DNA from: Saccharomonospora xinjiangensis XJ-54
Lineage (GTDB): Bacteria > Actinomycetota > Actinomycetes > Mycobacteriales > Pseudonocardiaceae
Direction of reading: 5' to 3'
Assembly (NCBI RefSeq): GCF_000258175.1
Contig: NZ_JH636049.1
Coordinates: 1,651,482-1,715,481, forward strand
Length of the DNA stretch: 64,000 bases
Below, in pieces: positions 46,948-59,238 of this stretch (position 1 is the first letter of the stretch; each line of letters opens with the position of its first letter). A program made the translations under genes and the position numbers. Under the pieces are notes generated by a model, which ran no database searches, was not told the DNA's origin, and saw nothing but the letters and a program-made list of their open reading frames with translations.

Positions 46948-48356
46948 GGCAGTTCCAGGTCGATCTCGTCAGCCGTGCCGGCATCACCAGTACTACCGCC
47001 GCTGCCGGCACTGCCGACACTGCCGCCCGCGACGGCGTTGCGTTCGACGTCGGTGAGTTCGGCGTCGGTGACGGTGATCGGGTAGTCGCGGCGCGGGTCG
47101 AAGTCGGCGAAGTCATCCACCCTGTCGAGCACGTCGGCGACGAGTTTGCGCAGGAAAAGCCGTGGCGCGATGCCGACCTTCCCGCCGAGTTCGCCGGTGA
47201 GCGCCTCCGCCAGCACGGCGAGGTAGGTGTTGTCCACCACCGCGCGCACCCGCTCGGGGTGACGTGCCGTGCCCGCGTAGAGGTCGCGCACGGTGCGGCC
47301 GAGTTCGCCGAGCCGCTCAAGGTCGAAGCCGGGGAGCCGCAGCTGCACGGCCCGGGGTGAGTCGAAGCGGGCGTCGGTGGAGAAGTCGGTGGCGAGGCGC
47401 TGCGCCAGCGGCGGCAGCCGCTGCACGCCTTGTTGCCCGTCGAAGAACGCGGGTGTGCCGGTGAGGACGAGGAACAGGCCGGGGAAGCGGCCCGCGTCGA
47501 TCTCGTCGATGAGCTGGCGCAGCGCGTTGAGGCCCTTCTCCCGCACGTCGCCGCGCACCCGTTGCAGCGTTTCGGTTTCGTCGAGCACGAGCAGCAGGCC
47601 GGGGTGTCCGCAGTCGCGCAGCACGGTGAGCAGACCTTGCAGGAATCCGAGTGCGCCGAAGTGGTCGAGGTCCCCGCGCACGCCTGCCACGCGCCGGGCG
47701 GAGGCGGCGACGGATTTCTGGCCGCCGAGCCAGGCGATGAGCGCCTCGGCTGTGCCGGTGTCGCCGTCGGCGAGTGCCCGCCGGTAGCCGCGCAGCGCCG
47801 AGGCGAACGCGGGTGTCGTGCGGGCCACGTCGGCGAGGCGCTGCTCGGCGAGCGTGTCCACAGCGGCGGCGAACGCCTCCTCGTGGTCTTCGGTGACCTC
47901 CCCGGCGTCGAGCACGTGTTCTTCGAGCGTGTAGAGCCAGGAATCGACCACGGCGCGCAGGGCGCTCGGCTGGTGGGTCGCGGTGCTCAGGCGTTCGGTG
48001 AGCCTGCGGTAGACCGTTTCCAGCCGGTGCAGCGGGGTTTCGGTCTCGGAGATCTGGATCTCGGAGGTCGCCAGGCCCTTGCGCTTGGCGCGTTCGGCGA
48101 GCCAGCGCGCGAAGAACGTCTTGCCCGACCCGTACTCGCCGCGCACGGCGTGGAAGGCGGCTCCTCCCCTGGCGACGGTGGCGAGGTCGTCGTCCATGGC
48201 GGTGCCGAACCGGTCGAGTCCCACCGCGAGCAGGTCGAGACCGGTCTGCGGCACGGTTCCCCGGCGCAGCGCGTTGATCACGTCCCGCCTGCGCGCCTCG
48301 CTCACGGCGCCTGCCATGCCCTCACCTCGCCGTGTTGTCTCCGCTGGTTCAGTCAC
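46944..48356 (-). CDS. brxD: BREX type 2 ATP-binding protein BrxD
   Basis: A 470-residue P-loop ATPase. Walker A RGEYGSGKTFFAR at 72-84 and Walker B LLLVLDETE near 270; RRRDVINALRRGTVPQTGLD at the N-terminus is typical of BrxD. GTG 48356 overlaps the pglZ stop by 8 bases and has GGAG 6 bases upstream; ATG 48317 also has a good site and gives a 457-residue form. The C-terminus is followed at once by brxHI. Its role in BREX 2 is not known in detail; ATP-driven remodelling is assumed. Confidence 0.9.
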   Translation of the reverse strand: MTEPAETTRRGEGMAGAVSEARRRDVINALRRGTVPQTGLDLLAVGLDRFGTAMDDDLATVARGGAAFHAVRGEYGSGKTFFARWLAERAKRKGLATSEIQISETETPLHRLETVYRRLTERLSTATHQPSALRAVVDSWLYTLEEHVLDAGEVTEDHEEAFAAAVDTLAEQRLADVARTTPAFASALRGYRRALADGDTGTAEALIAWLGGQKSVAASARRVAGVRGDLDHFGALGFLQGLLTVLRDCGHPGLLLVLDETETLQRVRGDVREKGLNALRQLIDEIDAGRFPGLFLVLTGTPAFFDGQQGVQRLPPLAQRLATDFSTDARFDSPRAVQLRLPGFDLERLGELGRTVRDLYAGTARHPERVRAVVDNTYLAVLAEALTGELGGKVGIAPRLFLRKLVADVLDRVDDFADFDPRRDYPITVTDAELTDVERNAVAGGSVGSAGSGGSTGDAGTADEIDLELP

Positions 48357-51096
48357 GCTCCACTCCGAACTGCAAGCACAGGGTCTCCACGTCGAGCGTC
48401 AGCCACTGCCCACCGTCCATGGACAGCACGGGATATCCGTCCACATTGAGCAGTCGCTGCAACGTGGTGGTGAGCACCGCCGCCCTGGTCACCGTCCGGC
48501 CCGTCAGCGTGGCGACGGTGGTGAGTGGTAGCCGGTTGCCTGACTCCACGAGCGCGTCGATGACCGCGGCCACCGCCTTGCGGTCGGGGGCCTTGGGCAG
48601 GAACGCCTTCTGCCCCGCATACACCTCGCTGGCCACGACCCGCTCCCCCAGCGACTCGCCGGGTTTCGCGGACTCCTCCGGCGCGTCCACGGCGAACAGT
48701 GACATCTCGTGCGGATCGAGCTGCGACACCACACGCGGCGACGCCACAATCGGCGGCACCGCGCGCGGCGCCCGCTCGGACGAAACTGGAACAGAAGCAG
48801 GAGCCGGAGCCTGCTCGGCACGTCGATGCCACCACGCCGGTGCGACCCGGTCGGCGGCGAGCACGGTCCAGCCGGGTGGCAGCCGGTGGAGCGACGGCAG
48901 CACCACCAGCACGGGCACCGTCAGCTCGGCCAGCGCCGCGCCGCCGTGGTAGCCGGCCTTGCGATGCGTGTAGCGGATGTCCTCCCGCCACGGCACCACC
49001 ACGGTGCCGCCGCCGAGGAGGACGCGGGGGCCGCGCAGCGCGATCTCACCGTCGCCGGGCTCGCCGGTTCGCCAGCGCGCCGACTCGGCACCGGCTCCGG
49101 GCACGGGCGGGCCGTCCGCCCTGTCGAGCACGTGGCCGTGGTCGGAGGCGAGCACCACGGGCCGCCCGTAGTTGCGGGCGGCGTCGAGCAGTTCGGGAAG
49201 GTAGGTGATGTCGTGAAGTCGCCAGCCGGTGCGGTCGCCTTCCCTGCCGTGGTCGAGTGCGGCGTCGATGGTGTTCAGCACCACGGCGACCGCCACCGTT
49301 TCGTCGGACAACGCTTCCAGCAGCCGGTCCGACAGCCGGTGTCCGGCGTCGCCGCCGATGTCGGCCTTGTGGAAGAGCTGCCCCGACCGTCCCGGGCCCT
49401 TCCAGAACCGGGCGAACCCGTCGCGCTCCACCGTCTGGTCGCCTGCGGTGAGGGTGCCTGCGAGCAGGCTGGGGCGGCTGGCGCGGGTCACGGAGGGAAT
49501 GGCCGACACCGCGGCGATCCGGTGCTCGCGCGGCGACACCTCCAGCCATGCGTTCTCGGCGAGTTGCTCGGCGAGTTCGGCGGCGACGGCCGCGCTCATG
49601 CCGTCGAGCACGACGATCACGGGTGCGCTCTGGCGGGCCAGTGGCATCGCCACCTCGTCGAGCACCTGCTCGATGAGCAGGCACCCTCCCGTGTCGTGCA
49701 CGCCCGCGCGGGTCGTCCACCTCGGCAGGTGCGCCGCGAACGCCGCGTCGAGGGCGTCCCGCCGCTGGCGGGCCGCGCGGAACACCAGCTCGAACGCCCG
49801 CCCCAGCACCGGATCACCAGCGGGGTCGCCCGCCCACAGTGTGGTCAGCGCCCGGTCCACCCACGCCCATTCCGTGCTGTAGGTGGTGATGCCGTCGGCC
49901 ACCGACGCGGGTTCGCGCAGCGGCAACGTGAGCCAGCGGACGACCCGCACGGCCAGGTCCACCGCCCGCATCCGCTCGTCCTCCAGCCTGGCGAGGTGGT
50001 GTTCGCGCAGGGCCACGAGTGCGTTCTCGGCCGCGTCGAGCCCCGCGCCGTCGAGGGCCGCGGTGAGCGCGGTGGCGACACTGTGCAGGCGGGCGGTGAA
50101 CGCCGACGGCAGGAACCGGTTGCCTGCCAGGTCGGCGGTCAGCCCGGCGCGGGTGGCCAACTCCTCCGCTCTGCGGGTCACCGCGAGCACCCTGTCCCGC
50201 GCGGCGCGGCTGTGCCTGCCCCCGGACTCGGCCTCGCTGACCCAGCGTTCGAGCGCCCCCTCCACCGCCTCGGTGAACGCGATGAGCTGTTCGGGCCGCA
50301 CTCCGCCGAGCAGGCCGCCGAAGGCCAGCGCCGCCGAGGTGGACGCCGTCTCGCCGACGGCGGCGGTGCCCACCACCCCAAGCGGCATGGCGTCGGCCGC
50401 ACGCCCTTCGGCGGCGAGGCGCAGCAGCAGCCCCGCCGCGTCGCCGACGGTGTGGGTGAGCCAGTCGGTGAGCCCGTCTCGTTCGGCGTCCGGCAGCGCG
50501 GCGAACCGGGTGGTGCCAGCCGGGTCGAGGGAGAAGTCGAGCAGGGTGCCGATGTCCACGGCGTCGTCGCCGAGGGCGGCCCTGCCGAGCCGCACGCTGA
50601 TCAGTGCCTGGATCGCGCGGTCGCGGGTGAGCACCGACGCGGTGCGTGGCCAGCCTTCGGCGGGTTCGGCGTCCAGCAGGGCGTCGATCAGCCACGGTTC
50701 CTGCCGGATGCGGGGATCGACGTCTCTCGCCCCGAAGCGCCGGGCCACGATCTCCGCCCGATCCACCGACAGCACCCGCCGCTGCACGGCGTAGGCGAGC
50801 AGGTCCCAGCCGAATTGCTGGTCGGCGACGCTGGTGGTGACCACGAGCAGCGCGTCGGGGTCGTCGGCGTGGCTGCTCTGGTGTTCCTGCCAGGCTTCGA
50901 GGGCCCCGAGCAGCGAGTGCTGGTCGGCGACGTGGACTCGGCAGCGGCGCTCGCTGGTCTTCACCGGGAACGACCTGTCGGCGCCCTCGGTGTAGCGGCC
51001 GTGCACGAGCAACAGCTGTCGCTCCCCTGCTTCGGGCAGCCAGTGCTCCACCAGCGCTTCGAGCATGCGCCGGTCGATGTCGGGTGCCGCGCTCAT
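48349..51096 (-). CDS. pglZ: BREX type 2 PglZ-domain protein
   Basis: A 915-residue protein with the alkaline-phosphatase-superfamily PglZ domain, a core BREX protein. ATG 51096 overlaps the pglY stop (ATGA); the longer open frame upstream is ignored. Metal-site motifs: [16 protein letters not shown] near 495 and [15 protein letters not shown] near 650. The first 450 residues form a mainly helical, Ala/Arg-rich region. PglZ activity in phage defence is still unclear, although related domains are phosphatase- or nuclease-like. Confidence 0.93.
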   Translation of the reverse strand: MSAAPDIDRRMLEALVEHWLPEAGERQLLLVHGRYTEGADRSFPVKTSERRCRVHVADQHSLLGALEAWQEHQSSHADDPDALLVVTTSVADQQFGWDLLAYAVQRRVLSVDRAEIVARRFGARDVDPRIRQEPWLIDALLDAEPAEGWPRTASVLTRDRAIQALISVRLGRAALGDDAVDIGTLLDFSLDPAGTTRFAALPDAERDGLTDWLTHTVGDAAGLLLRLAAEGRAADAMPLGVVGTAAVGETASTSAALAFGGLLGGVRPEQLIAFTEAVEGALERWVSEAESGGRHSRAARDRVLAVTRRAEELATRAGLTADLAGNRFLPSAFTARLHSVATALTAALDGAGLDAAENALVALREHHLARLEDERMRAVDLAVRVVRWLTLPLREPASVADGITTYSTEWAWVDRALTTLWAGDPAGDPVLGRAFELVFRAARQRRDALDAAFAAHLPRWTTRAGVHDTGGCLLIEQVLDEVAMPLARQSAPVIVVLDGMSAAVAAELAEQLAENAWLEVSPREHRIAAVSAIPSVTRASRPSLLAGTLTAGDQTVERDGFARFWKGPGRSGQLFHKADIGGDAGHRLSDRLLEALSDETVAVAVVLNTIDAALDHGREGDRTGWRLHDITYLPELLDAARNYGRPVVLASDHGHVLDRADGPPVPGAGAESARWRTGEPGDGEIALRGPRVLLGGGTVVVPWREDIRYTHRKAGYHGGAALAELTVPVLVVLPSLHRLPPGWTVLAADRVAPAWWHRRAEQAPAPASVPVSSERAPRAVPPIVASPRVVSQLDPHEMSLFAVDAPEESAKPGESLGERVVASEVYAGQKAFLPKAPDRKAVAAVIDALVESGNRLPLTTVATLTGRTVTRAAVLTTTLQRLLNVDGYPVLSMDGGQWLTLDVETLCLQFGVERD

Positions 51097-54000
51097 CGCG
51101 CGCTGTCCTCTCCCCCGACCGTGCGCCACTCGATCTCGATCTCCGCGCCGGGGTGGGCGCGGGCGTAGTCGCGGATCTCCTCGCGCAGGCCGGCCAGCAG
51201 CGTGGCGAGGTCGCGTTCCGCCGCGCTCGCCCGCACGCGCCGGGCCTTCCGCCCCGCCGGAGCCTCCGCCGGAGCGCCCGCCGGAGTGGACGCCGGATTG
51301 GACGCCGGATTGGACGCCGGTGTGGACGCCGGGGTAAACGCCGCCTCGGGCGCGGTGCCGCTGACGCCGGGCCGCCCGTTGTCGGTGAGGCTCACCGCGT
51401 CGGCACGCTGTTCCCCCGTTCCCTCCTCGGCGGAACGAGTGGCAGCAGCGGGCGGTGCGGGTGACGGCTCGACGACGGCCGCGAGCCGCGCGGCCTCGGT
51501 GACGAGGGCGACGGCCCGGTCCTTGAGTGTGCCGAGCACGGGGCCGAGCGCCACGGTGAACTCGTCGCTGGTGGCTGCGTGGACGAGTTCGTCGAGCATC
51601 GCGTCGGCGCGGTTGCCGACGAGGTCGCCCCTGCCCGCGAAGCCCCGCACGGACGTCACCAGCGACCATTCCACGGCGTTCAGCGCGTCCAGCAGCGCGG
51701 GCGCGGCCGAGATCGTCGCGGCGAGCACGGTGTCGCGTGTGCCGAAGGTGGCGCCGGCGAGCCGGTTCACGAGGTCGGTGGCGTCGTTCGCCGCAGCGAG
51801 CCGGGCGAGCAGCTCGGCGGCGTCGCGGGTGGCCGCGATTCTCGGCGCGATTCTCGGCGCGTCGGACGCAGCGGACTCACCGGACACAGTTGACTCACCG
51901 GACACAGTGGACTTGTCAGACGCAATGGTCCCGTCGGGGATGCCGAGCGCTGCGGCGTGCCGGTCGAGCATCCGCCGCACCCCGTTGACGGGCGCTTCCA
52001 GCGCGGCGACCTTGCCGCGCACCTCCTCGGCGAGCCGGTTGATGTTGCGCGCGAACCGCGTGTCGGGCACGACGACGCCGAACAGCGCGGCGGCCCGGTC
52101 GCGGGCGGTGGCGAATTCGGTGGCGCCGGGCAACTCCTGTGCGCGCAGGGCGTGCCCTGGTCCGATGCGGTCGAGTTCGGGTGGTTGCCGCAGCACGGAG
52201 CCGTGCAGGGTCCAGGTGCGGTCGGCCAGCAGCGCATACGTCGCGATGATCAGGTTGAGCACGAGTTTGTCGAGCCCGGTGTAGCCGAGTTCGGCGATCC
52301 ACTCGCGAATGTCCTCGATGCGCAGGTCGCCGGTGACGCCGTGCTGGGTGGCGGCCTGTTCGATGCGGCGGCGCCACTCGACGGAGACGTTGAGCGGCCC
52401 GTCGGTGACCTCGCCGAGTTCCAGCGGGTGCACGATGCGGCGCACGAGCGCGAGGTGGTTGCGGTCCACCACCACGCGTCTGCTGCCGTCCTCCATGGCC
52501 TTGGTGATCCACTCGTAGACGGTGCGCAGCTCGCCGGAGGTGACGGCCTTGCGGTTGCCGTTCGGGTCGAAGTTCGGGTGTTTCGGATACATCGTGTCGA
52601 ACAGCCCGTCGGCCAGGGTCAACACGTTGTAGGCGAACCCGGCGCCTCCGGCGAGGCGGGGTTTGTGCCCTGGGAACAGCGACAGCACGTGCCCGTCCTC
52701 GCCGACGGGTGCGCCGATGGTGGAGTCGTCGCCGCCCGAGATTCCGTAGAGCTGGCGCAGCGCGGCGACCAGCTGCGATTCCAGGGTGTCGCGCTGCGCT
52801 TCGAGCTGGTGGCGGATCTTGATGCGCTCGTCGGCGGAGCGGGTGCGCGCGAAGTCGTCGAGGCGGTTGCGTTCCAGCAGGTACTGAATCTTGAGCAGCC
52901 GCCCGAGTTGCGCGGACTTCTGCGCGGAGAAGAAGTGCGGCAACCACACGACGGTGGCCGCGGTGACGTCGGAGCGCCGCATGCGGTGGATGCGCTGGGC
53001 GTCGTGCCGTGGCGTGTAGTCGCCGGAGTCGTCGAACGGGTAGTCGAGAATGAACCGGATGCGGCCTGGTGTGCTGGGCAGGAACTGCGCGTCGGCGAGT
53101 TCCTGCTCGTCGCGCACGTTCGCGAACACGAATTCGGCGGTGCGCCGGGTGCCCTTCCAGACGATGTCCCGCTCACACACGAAGTCGCCGCTGTCCTTGA
53201 TACCCAGTTCCTCCCACAGCTTCTGGCGTGTCCAGATGCGGCGGGCGCCCGTGGTGTCCTGTTCGCCGACCGCGTCGAGATACGGTTCGACGTCCAGATC
53301 GGACAGTTGGAGCCGGAAGACGGGGTCTTCCTCGCCCTCGTGGCGCAATTCGCCGAACTCGGCCTGCAACTCGCGCAGGTGCTTGACGGCCAGCGACCCT
53401 GCCGAGACGGTGCGGGCGCGCAGCGAGCCGTGGTTGAGCGCCGCGAGCCGGGGACCGGTCAGCCGGGTCAGTGCGGGCACTTGCGGGGCGAGCGCGGCGA
53501 GGATCAGCGTCTTGACGAGCCGGTCGGTGGCGCGGAACTGCTGGTTGTCGGCCCCGCCGTGGCGTTCGAGCAGCCAGGCGCGCACCTTGGCGTAGAAGCG
53601 GTGGGCGGCTTCGGCTTCGCGCCGCAGCCGGTCGGTGAACGCCTCGCCGACGCCGTCGGCGAGCACGTCCCACAGGTCGCCGAGCGGGATGAGTTCGCCG
53701 ACCTTCATGTCGTCGCGGCGGCGGCGCAGCATTTCCTGCAACAGCTTCAGCCCGGTGCGTTCGCGTTGCAGCGCGCCGGACAGCGCGACGAGCACGTTCA
53801 GCAGCGCGGGCGAGAGCGGGTAGACGTCGCGGAAGTCCTGCCAGTCGGCGCCGGTGGCTCCTGCGGCGTCGAGCAGCACCTCGCGGTCGGCCGGTTTGGC
53901 CGATTCGATTGAGGCGAACGCGGCGTCGAGGATCTCGCGGCCACCGGGTTTCGGGGTGAGCACGCGCTCCTTGATGATCGCGGGCAGGTTGCGGTCTTCC

Positions 54001-55103
54001 AGCGACACGGTGTCGAACCGCCCCGCGAGGTATTCGACCTGCCGTTCGAGTTCCTTGACCTCGGCGCCGGTGACGTCCTCACCGACGAGTTTGGACAGGT
54101 CACGCTGCCGCGAGATGAACGACACGATGGGCAGCACGCGCCCGGCGTCGCCCGATTCGATGAGCTTGACGAGTTTGCTCACCTGCGTGTTGACGAACTG
54201 GCGATCCACCATGCGGGCCTGCAACCAGAGGATCAGCTCGTCGAGGAAGAGGATCAGCCCGTCGTAGCCGAGGTCGCGGGCGTGCTTCGTGATGATCGAC
54301 AGCCCGTTCTCCAGCGGCAGGAACGCGTCGGCGTCCCCGGTGGCGCCGCGAATGTAGGAGGACATGGGCCCGGAGAGCAGGTCCTGCACGAGCTGGTCGC
54401 GCACGGGGTCACCGGCTGGCGCGCTGAACGCGCGGTCGAGGCGTTCGCCGGTCCACCCGGTGTCGGTGTCCTCGCCGGGCAGCTGGAGGTCGAGATCGTC
54501 GTCGTCCTCGTCTGCGGCTGCGCCGGGGCCGCCGGTGGCGGGGTCCGAGCCGATGGTGAGCCAGCGCACGAACGCGGCGTCGCCCATGGCTTCGCGGGAG
54601 CGGCGGGCGTCGTCGAGCATCGCGTCCGCGCGATACACGGGCGGGCTGGGTTTGCCGGGGTGCAGTGCGCGCACGGTGCTGACGTAGCCGCCGAGGATGG
54701 CGGAGTCAAGGTCGGTGGCGCCCACCAGGTGGTAGGGCACCATGAGGAATTTCTTGCCGCGCAGCCAGTCGTCGTGGTCGGCGATGACGGGTTGCAGGCC
54801 GGGTTTGGCTCTGGCTGCGGGGTGGTTGTTGAGCACGGCGTGCAGCACGGTGAGGAAGTGGCTTTTCCCTGAGCCGAAGGAGCCGTGCAGGTAGGCGGCG
54901 TGGGAGCTGCCGTCGCGCACGGCGGCGCGCACGATGCCGAGCGCCTTGTCGAAGGCGTCGCGGAGCTGGTCGGTGACGACGTATTCGGCGAGGCGTGCCT
55001 CGACCTGTTTGATGCTGCCGGTGAGTTCCACTTTGAAGCTTCCGGCGTGGACGTCTTCGGGGATGTCGAGGACGTCGCGCAGGTACACGGGATTCGTGCT
55101 CAC
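51093..55103 (-). CDS. pglY: BREX type 2 ATPase PglY
   Basis: A 1336-residue P-loop ATPase (BrxC/PglY family). GTG 55103 overlaps the pglX stop by 4 bases (GTGA). Walker [15 protein letters not shown] at 71-84, Walker B-like [13 protein letters not shown] near 275, and a long helical C-terminal half. Residues 1240-1280 are a low-complexity Ala/Pro/Ser stretch with repeats of the [14 protein letters not shown] type. The repeated TVSGES/STVS stretch near 1065 is also low in complexity. It is required for BREX/Pgl phage resistance in known systems. Confidence 0.92.
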   Translation of the reverse strand: MSTNPVYLRDVLDIPEDVHAGSFKVELTGSIKQVEARLAEYVVTDQLRDAFDKALGIVRAAVRDGSSHAAYLHGSFGSGKSHFLTVLHAVLNNHPAARAKPGLQPVIADHDDWLRGKKFLMVPYHLVGATDLDSAILGGYVSTVRALHPGKPSPPVYRADAMLDDARRSREAMGDAAFVRWLTIGSDPATGGPGAAADEDDDDLDLQLPGEDTDTGWTGERLDRAFSAPAGDPVRDQLVQDLLSGPMSSYIRGATGDADAFLPLENGLSIITKHARDLGYDGLILFLDELILWLQARMVDRQFVNTQVSKLVKLIESGDAGRVLPIVSFISRQRDLSKLVGEDVTGAEVKELERQVEYLAGRFDTVSLEDRNLPAIIKERVLTPKPGGREILDAAFASIESAKPADREVLLDAAGATGADWQDFRDVYPLSPALLNVLVALSGALQRERTGLKLLQEMLRRRRDDMKVGELIPLGDLWDVLADGVGEAFTDRLRREAEAAHRFYAKVRAWLLERHGGADNQQFRATDRLVKTLILAALAPQVPALTRLTGPRLAALNHGSLRARTVSAGSLAVKHLRELQAEFGELRHEGEEDPVFRLQLSDLDVEPYLDAVGEQDTTGARRIWTRQKLWEELGIKDSGDFVCERDIVWKGTRRTAEFVFANVRDEQELADAQFLPSTPGRIRFILDYPFDDSGDYTPRHDAQRIHRMRRSDVTAATVVWLPHFFSAQKSAQLGRLLKIQYLLERNRLDDFARTRSADERIKIRHQLEAQRDTLESQLVAALRQLYGISGGDDSTIGAPVGEDGHVLSLFPGHKPRLAGGAGFAYNVLTLADGLFDTMYPKHPNFDPNGNRKAVTSGELRTVYEWITKAMEDGSRRVVVDRNHLALVRRIVHPLELGEVTDGPLNVSVEWRRRIEQAATQHGVTGDLRIEDIREWIAELGYTGLDKLVLNLIIATYALLADRTWTLHGSVLRQPPELDRIGPGHALRAQELPGATEFATARDRAAALFGVVVPDTRFARNINRLAEEVRGKVAALEAPVNGVRRMLDRHAAALGIPDGTIASDKSTVSGESTVSGESAASDAPRIAPRIAATRDAAELLARLAAANDATDLVNRLAGATFGTRDTVLAATISAAPALLDALNAVEWSLVTSVRGFAGRGDLVGNRADAMLDELVHAATSDEFTVALGPVLGTLKDRAVALVTEAARLAAVVEPSPAPPAAATRSAEEGTGEQRADAVSLTDNGRPGVSGTAPEAAFTPASTPASNPASNPASTPAGAPAEAPAGRKARRVRASAAERDLATLLAGLREEIRDYARAHPGAEIEIEWRTVGGEDSAR

Positions 55104-58100
55104 TGCTGGGTTTCCTTCGCTGTGCCGCGGCGGCCGCGCCGTGCGGGGGTGGGTCGCCAGTTGGTCAGGTCGTCGTCGGTGAGCTGGTGTTTGGTGCGTT
55201 GTTCGAGCAGGTAGGCGCTGAATTCGTCGGCGGGCGCGCCGTCCCATTCCTCGTCGTATTCGCCGTGCCATTGCCGCACCCACGGCATCAGTTCGGCGAG
55301 CCCGGCGATGAGCGGGGTGAGCCGGTCGGTGTCCCAGCCCGCGTCGGTTGTGCGGTCGTTGACGAGGTTGACCAGCGCCTGCGCCTGGTCTTTGTGGTCC
55401 CAGCCCGCCCAGCCGAGCAGCAGGCTGGGGTCGGCGTCGGGTGAGGCGCCAGGGTAGGAGATGAACCGTTCTTTGGGCACGTCGAGTTTGCCGCGATGGG
55501 TCCAGTAGCTGGTTTTGCGGAAGTCGGCGGAGCTGTATTTGGGTGGCACGGCGATGTCGAGCCGTTCGCCGGTGCGGTCTTCTTCCCGCTGTTTCTCCCA
55601 CACCTGCTCCCACTGGGCGCGTTTGCGCAGGCCGCTGTCCTTGTAGCGGAGGGCGGCGAGGTAGGGCACGTGCTGGTCGGCGAGGATCTTGTCCAGCACC
55701 TGCGCCAGCGGCAGGTCGGGTTTGCGGAGGTGGTCGGCGGCGTAGAGGGCGGCGACGGCGTGCATGTCGGTGTCGCCCCGGAACTGGTCGGCGAGCTGGT
55801 AGACGGTCATGGTGCGCGGATGCCGCAGCCCGTCGCGGAGCTCGAACCACAGTTCCCGCCGCTCACATCGGTCGAGCAGCCAGGTGCGCAGCGCGTCGGC
55901 TTCCTTGCGCTCCCACGTCTCGGACGCCCACCGCCGCTTGCATTCGGGCCGCTCGATCAGCGCGATGTCGCGCCGCTGGGAGATGACGTCGATCCGCGCC
56001 TGCACGATTTGCCGGTACCAGTCGGGCCAGTGCGCGGGGATCTCGGTGATGGGCGTGGACCCGTGCCGCTCGAACCACGCCGTTTCCGCTTCCCCTGCGG
56101 CGACCCTGCGGGCGAGCACGATCTCGAACGCCCGTTCCCCGAGCTGGATTTCCGGCACGCTGTCGAGGTCGGGCGCGACGAGCCGGGCCCGCTCGGCGTC
56201 GTCGAGCAGGCCGTAGGAGTGGTAGACGGTCCAGTCGAGTTCCTCCTGAAGCGCGATCATCCGCGCCCGAATCCGCGCATGCGCGGCGCGTGCGGCATCA
56301 AGCCGCTCGCGAGTCGGCGTGACGCGGTCGGCAACAGCGGACGGCTCCCGCGCGGCAAGATCCTGAGCCAGCGAATCCAGCGCCCGCCCCAACTCCAACG
56401 GCAACACAGCGGGAAGGGGGAACTCCTGAAGCTTGGTGCCGGTGAACTCGTAGAAGTCCTCCCAAGGAACAGCCGTCGTACGCGCACCTTTGCTGTCCGC
56501 GCCATTGCCCTTGTTGTGACTCACTTGCTTGAGCCAGAAGCAGGCCGTGGACGAGTTGAGCACCCCAAGCAACTCCAAGTGCTCATCCTCACCAGCCCCC
56601 TCCGGCAACTTAATCACCGGCGCGGACTGCTTGAAGACCTTCCCACCCCGATCCAACACGAAGTGGTTGTGAGTAGCCACGAACGCAAAAGCAATGGAGA
56701 GCGGTGTGCGGAGCTTACTAGCAGTTAGACGACCATACTCATACCATGCCAACCCTGCATCCAGCTTGGTCTGACGACCGAACATCACATTGTTCGATAA
56801 CATGGTGCGGCCTGGCCACATGAAGGCGAGCAAGGCAGCCTCGCCTTCAACATCAACGGGGTAAAATTCGCTGGAATAGGGAAATATGGCAACGCCATAG
56901 TTGCTGTGCCACCATTCGCGTAGCGCATCGCCGGTAACCATCGGTCGAACCCATTCCCCGATTGATCGCCTTACCGCAGCTCGCGATGGCAATAAATACA
57001 AGTCATCTTCGAGTGTGAAACTAGTAATTCCCAACGATTCAGATAGGTCACCGAGTTTCGTGCTGGCCGTACTTTCGATCGCAGCCAGGAGATCCGCAGC
57101 ACCACCCCCACTGAGGCTCCACGGGTGTTGGCTGAACCCTTGGCGGTCGAAATCTTCTACCGAAACCCACTCCGACTCACTACCAGGCTGGTGAAGTTGT
57201 TTCACGATCGCCGACCACACCAGTCCCTTTGCCGGGTCCTCGGGTTGGCTCGGCTCGCCCCGGATTCCGAGGACCGCCCGGACGGGGTCGTCTTTCCGAT
57301 AGCTGTGGTTCCGCCCGACCAGGATCACCGTCGGCGTCCCGTGTCCCGGAATGTACGCGCCCGACGTGTCGATGACGTGCGTTAACTGCACCGTCCGGAA
57401 GAAGTCCTCGATCAGCTTTTTCCCGAACTCGCGCTTCATGAACGAGTTCGCGGTGATCTGCCCGACGAATCCGGCATCGCGTTCAGAACCGCTGCGCCGG
57501 ATCGCGAGCTGGAAGAGCCGCTGCGCGAACGGCACCGACAGCGCGTACTTGCCCGAGCAGGCGTCATACCGGTCGCGGTAGTTCTTGTTCTCCTGCTTGT
57601 CTTTCACCGTGATATACGGCGGGTTGCCCACCACCACGTGATACGAGCCTTTGCCGAGGAGGTCGCAGGAGCGCACGTACTCGTTGATGTCCTCCGTCGC
57701 ATACGTGTGCGGCTCGTCCAGCGCGAACAACTCGCCCTGGATTCCGGGCGCGCCCCTGCCGTGCATGAGGGAGTCACCGACGGCGATGTTGATCGGGAAT
57801 TGTGGCGCCTGGTCGAGCCGGATCGCGTTCGCCTCCCGCAGCACCGCCACCAGCAGCCGGAATCGCGCGATGGACACGGCGAACGGGTTTTTGTCGCAGC
57901 CGTGCACCGAGCTGAGCGTGCGCTGGATCAGCTCCCACCGATCGGTGCCCGGCTCCGCCGCCCTCCACTTGTCCAGCACCCGCCGGAACATCCCGAGCAG
58001 GAAGTGCCCCGACCCACACGCCGGGTCGATGCTGCGCAAATCCTTGAGCCCGAAGTCTTTTACCGCCGGTTCGAGAGTGAGGTCGAGGATGAACTCCTCC

Positions 58101-58735
58101 ACGAACTCCGGTGTCTGCAACAGCGCATACGTTTTCCGCGCGTGCTCCGACAGGTCCTGATACAGATCGCCGAGGAAGCGCGTGTCCCAGTCGGGGTCGG
58201 TGAAGTCGTAGCGGATCTCGCCGTCGTCGCCGCGCCGCCGCCAGAACTGCAACAGCGCCGTCGCCGCCTCGAACGACGGCGTGATCTCCCACAGCGGGTT
58301 GTATTTCGGCTCGAACAGCCCCTCCGCGGTGGGGTGCGCCTGCGCGAGGTGAGTGAAGGCCGCGACGATCCAGTCGCGGTCGTTGTCCTGCGGGCGCTCC
58401 CGGAAGTACGCCTCGTGCCGCTCCTCCGCGTCGGCCAGCCGCTCCCCCGGACCCGCGATGAACGGCCACTGGATCAGACCGTTGTCCTCGCAGAACCGCA
58501 CGAACACCGTGCCGAGCACCCACGCCGCCGCCACCTGCGTGACCCGCTGATCAAGCCACGTCTCCCACATCGCCGCCGTGCGTTCCCGCTTTCGCGCGTC
58601 GTCGTACTCGGCCCGCAGCGGGGTGTGGAACTCCGGCACCTCCAAAGCCCGCGCCCGCAGATCGTCTTCGAGCGCCGTGACCTGCCTGCGCAGATCCTTC
58701 ACCAACTCGCCCAGGTCAGCCCCACGCACTGCCAC
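55100..58735 (-). CDS. pglX: BREX type 2 adenine-specific DNA methyltransferase PglX
   Basis: Modifies host DNA at an adenine in the BREX site and takes part in exclusion of phage. GTG 58735 with GGGGAG 8 bases upstream gives 1211 residues. AdoMet-binding motif [14 protein letters not shown] near 238; catalytic motif [14 protein letters not shown] near 365; [17 protein letters not shown] is typical of PglX/type IIG enzymes. Residues about 515-710 (nucleotides 56600-57190) are visibly richer in A/T than the rest, the place where target recognition is expected. Type IIG restriction-modification was considered, but the pglYZ-brxD-brxHI context decides for BREX. Confidence 0.94.
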   Translation of the reverse strand: MAVRGADLGELVKDLRRQVTALEDDLRARALEVPEFHTPLRAEYDDARKRERTAAMWETWLDQRVTQVAAAWVLGTVFVRFCEDNGLIQWPFIAGPGERLADAEERHEAYFRERPQDNDRDWIVAAFTHLAQAHPTAEGLFEPKYNPLWEITPSFEAATALLQFWRRRGDDGEIRYDFTDPDWDTRFLGDLYQDLSEHARKTYALLQTPEFVEEFILDLTLEPAVKDFGLKDLRSIDPACGSGHFLLGMFRRVLDKWRAAEPGTDRWELIQRTLSSVHGCDKNPFAVSIARFRLLVAVLREANAIRLDQAPQFPINIAVGDSLMHGRGAPGIQGELFALDEPHTYATEDINEYVRSCDLLGKGSYHVVVGNPPYITVKDKQENKNYRDRYDACSGKYALSVPFAQRLFQLAIRRSGSERDAGFVGQITANSFMKREFGKKLIEDFFRTVQLTHVIDTSGAYIPGHGTPTVILVGRNHSYRKDDPVRAVLGIRGEPSQPEDPAKGLVWSAIVKQLHQPGSESEWVSVEDFDRQGFSQHPWSLSGGGAADLLAAIESTASTKLGDLSESLGITSFTLEDDLYLLPSRAAVRRSIGEWVRPMVTGDALREWWHSNYGVAIFPYSSEFYPVDVEGEAALLAFMWPGRTMLSNNVMFGRQTKLDAGLAWYEYGRLTASKLRTPLSIAFAFVATHNHFVLDRGGKVFKQSAPVIKLPEGAGEDEHLELLGVLNSSTACFWLKQVSHNKGNGADSKGARTTAVPWEDFYEFTGTKLQEFPLPAVLPLELGRALDSLAQDLAAREPSAVADRVTPTRERLDAARAAHARIRARMIALQEELDWTVYHSYGLLDDAERARLVAPDLDSVPEIQLGERAFEIVLARRVAAGEAETAWFERHGSTPITEIPAHWPDWYRQIVQARIDVISQRRDIALIERPECKRRWASETWERKEADALRTWLLDRCERRELWFELRDGLRHPRTMTVYQLADQFRGDTDMHAVAALYAADHLRKPDLPLAQVLDKILADQHVPYLAALRYKDSGLRKRAQWEQVWEKQREEDRTGERLDIAVPPKYSSADFRKTSYWTHRGKLDVPKERFISYPGASPDADPSLLLGWAGWDHKDQAQALVNLVNDRTTDAGWDTDRLTPLIAGLAELMPWVRQWHGEYDEEWDGAPADEFSAYLLEQRTKHQLTDDDLTNWRPTPARRGRRGTAKETQQ

Positions 58736-58862
58736 CGTTGCCGCTCCCCTCGCTCGCCCGGCCAACCGGCACCCCGGCGATGCTAGTGGCGGGATGCCGC
58801 GCCAAGGCAATCCAGCGGCCACGTCGCAACACAGCCGCTACTCCACCTTGCGACGTAAGATC

Positions 58863-58870
58863 GTGATCAC
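58863..58870. promoter_or_regulatory. GTGATCAC palindrome upstream of pglX
   Basis: An 8-bp self-complementary site 128 bases upstream of the pglX start; the neighbouring bases (ACCGTGAT, GATCACTGAG at 58932) carry further GATCAC-like halves. It shares its core with the dyad before subtilase 3. Confidence 0.3.
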
Positions 58871-58961
58871 TGACCGTGATGTTACCGGTCAAGACCTGTG
58901 AACGGGCCCGGTTCGGCGGTTCGCGGTGACAGATCACTGAGCTGACCCGGCGACTCGTCTC

Positions 58962-58981
58962 GCTACGTCTCGCCACGTAGC
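58962..58981. promoter_or_regulatory. GCTACGT-6-ACGTAGC inverted repeat
   Basis: Perfect 7-bp arms at 58962-58968 and 58975-58981 in the pglX/59239 divergent region, about 227 bases upstream of the pglX start and 257 bases from the rightward gene. Confidence 0.45.
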
Positions 58982-59238
58982 TGTGGGGAAACGCCACCTG
59001 TCGCCCCATTACGTTTCGGCGGATGGATGTCGCCGCATGCCACACACCTCCTCGGCCACATCGCCGTGCGGTCGCCGACCGCAGCGCGTGCGGAGGCGAA
59101 CTGTCGCATTCGTCGCATCCGTATCAAGCGAATCAATCGCCCAGCGCGACGACGTTTTCCCCGGATACCGTCGGGCCACCTGAGCGGCTGGCTGGGCCGA
59201 ACGGAGCAATCCGGGTCGGGGTCTGAGGGGAGTCAACG

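Larger units (their letters stand above)
58736..59238. other. intergenic region upstream of pglX
   Basis: 503 bases between the divergent starts of pglX and the gene at 59239. It contains GTGATCAC at 58863-58870 and the dyad at 58962-58981, so promoters for both sides probably lie here. No gene is convincing. Confidence 0.6.

Noticed and set aside
55100..58735. Type IIG restriction-modification enzyme
   Set aside because: The fused layout resembles type IIG, but pglY, pglZ, brxD and brxHI follow directly, and no separate nuclease motif was seen, so PglX of BREX is the better call.
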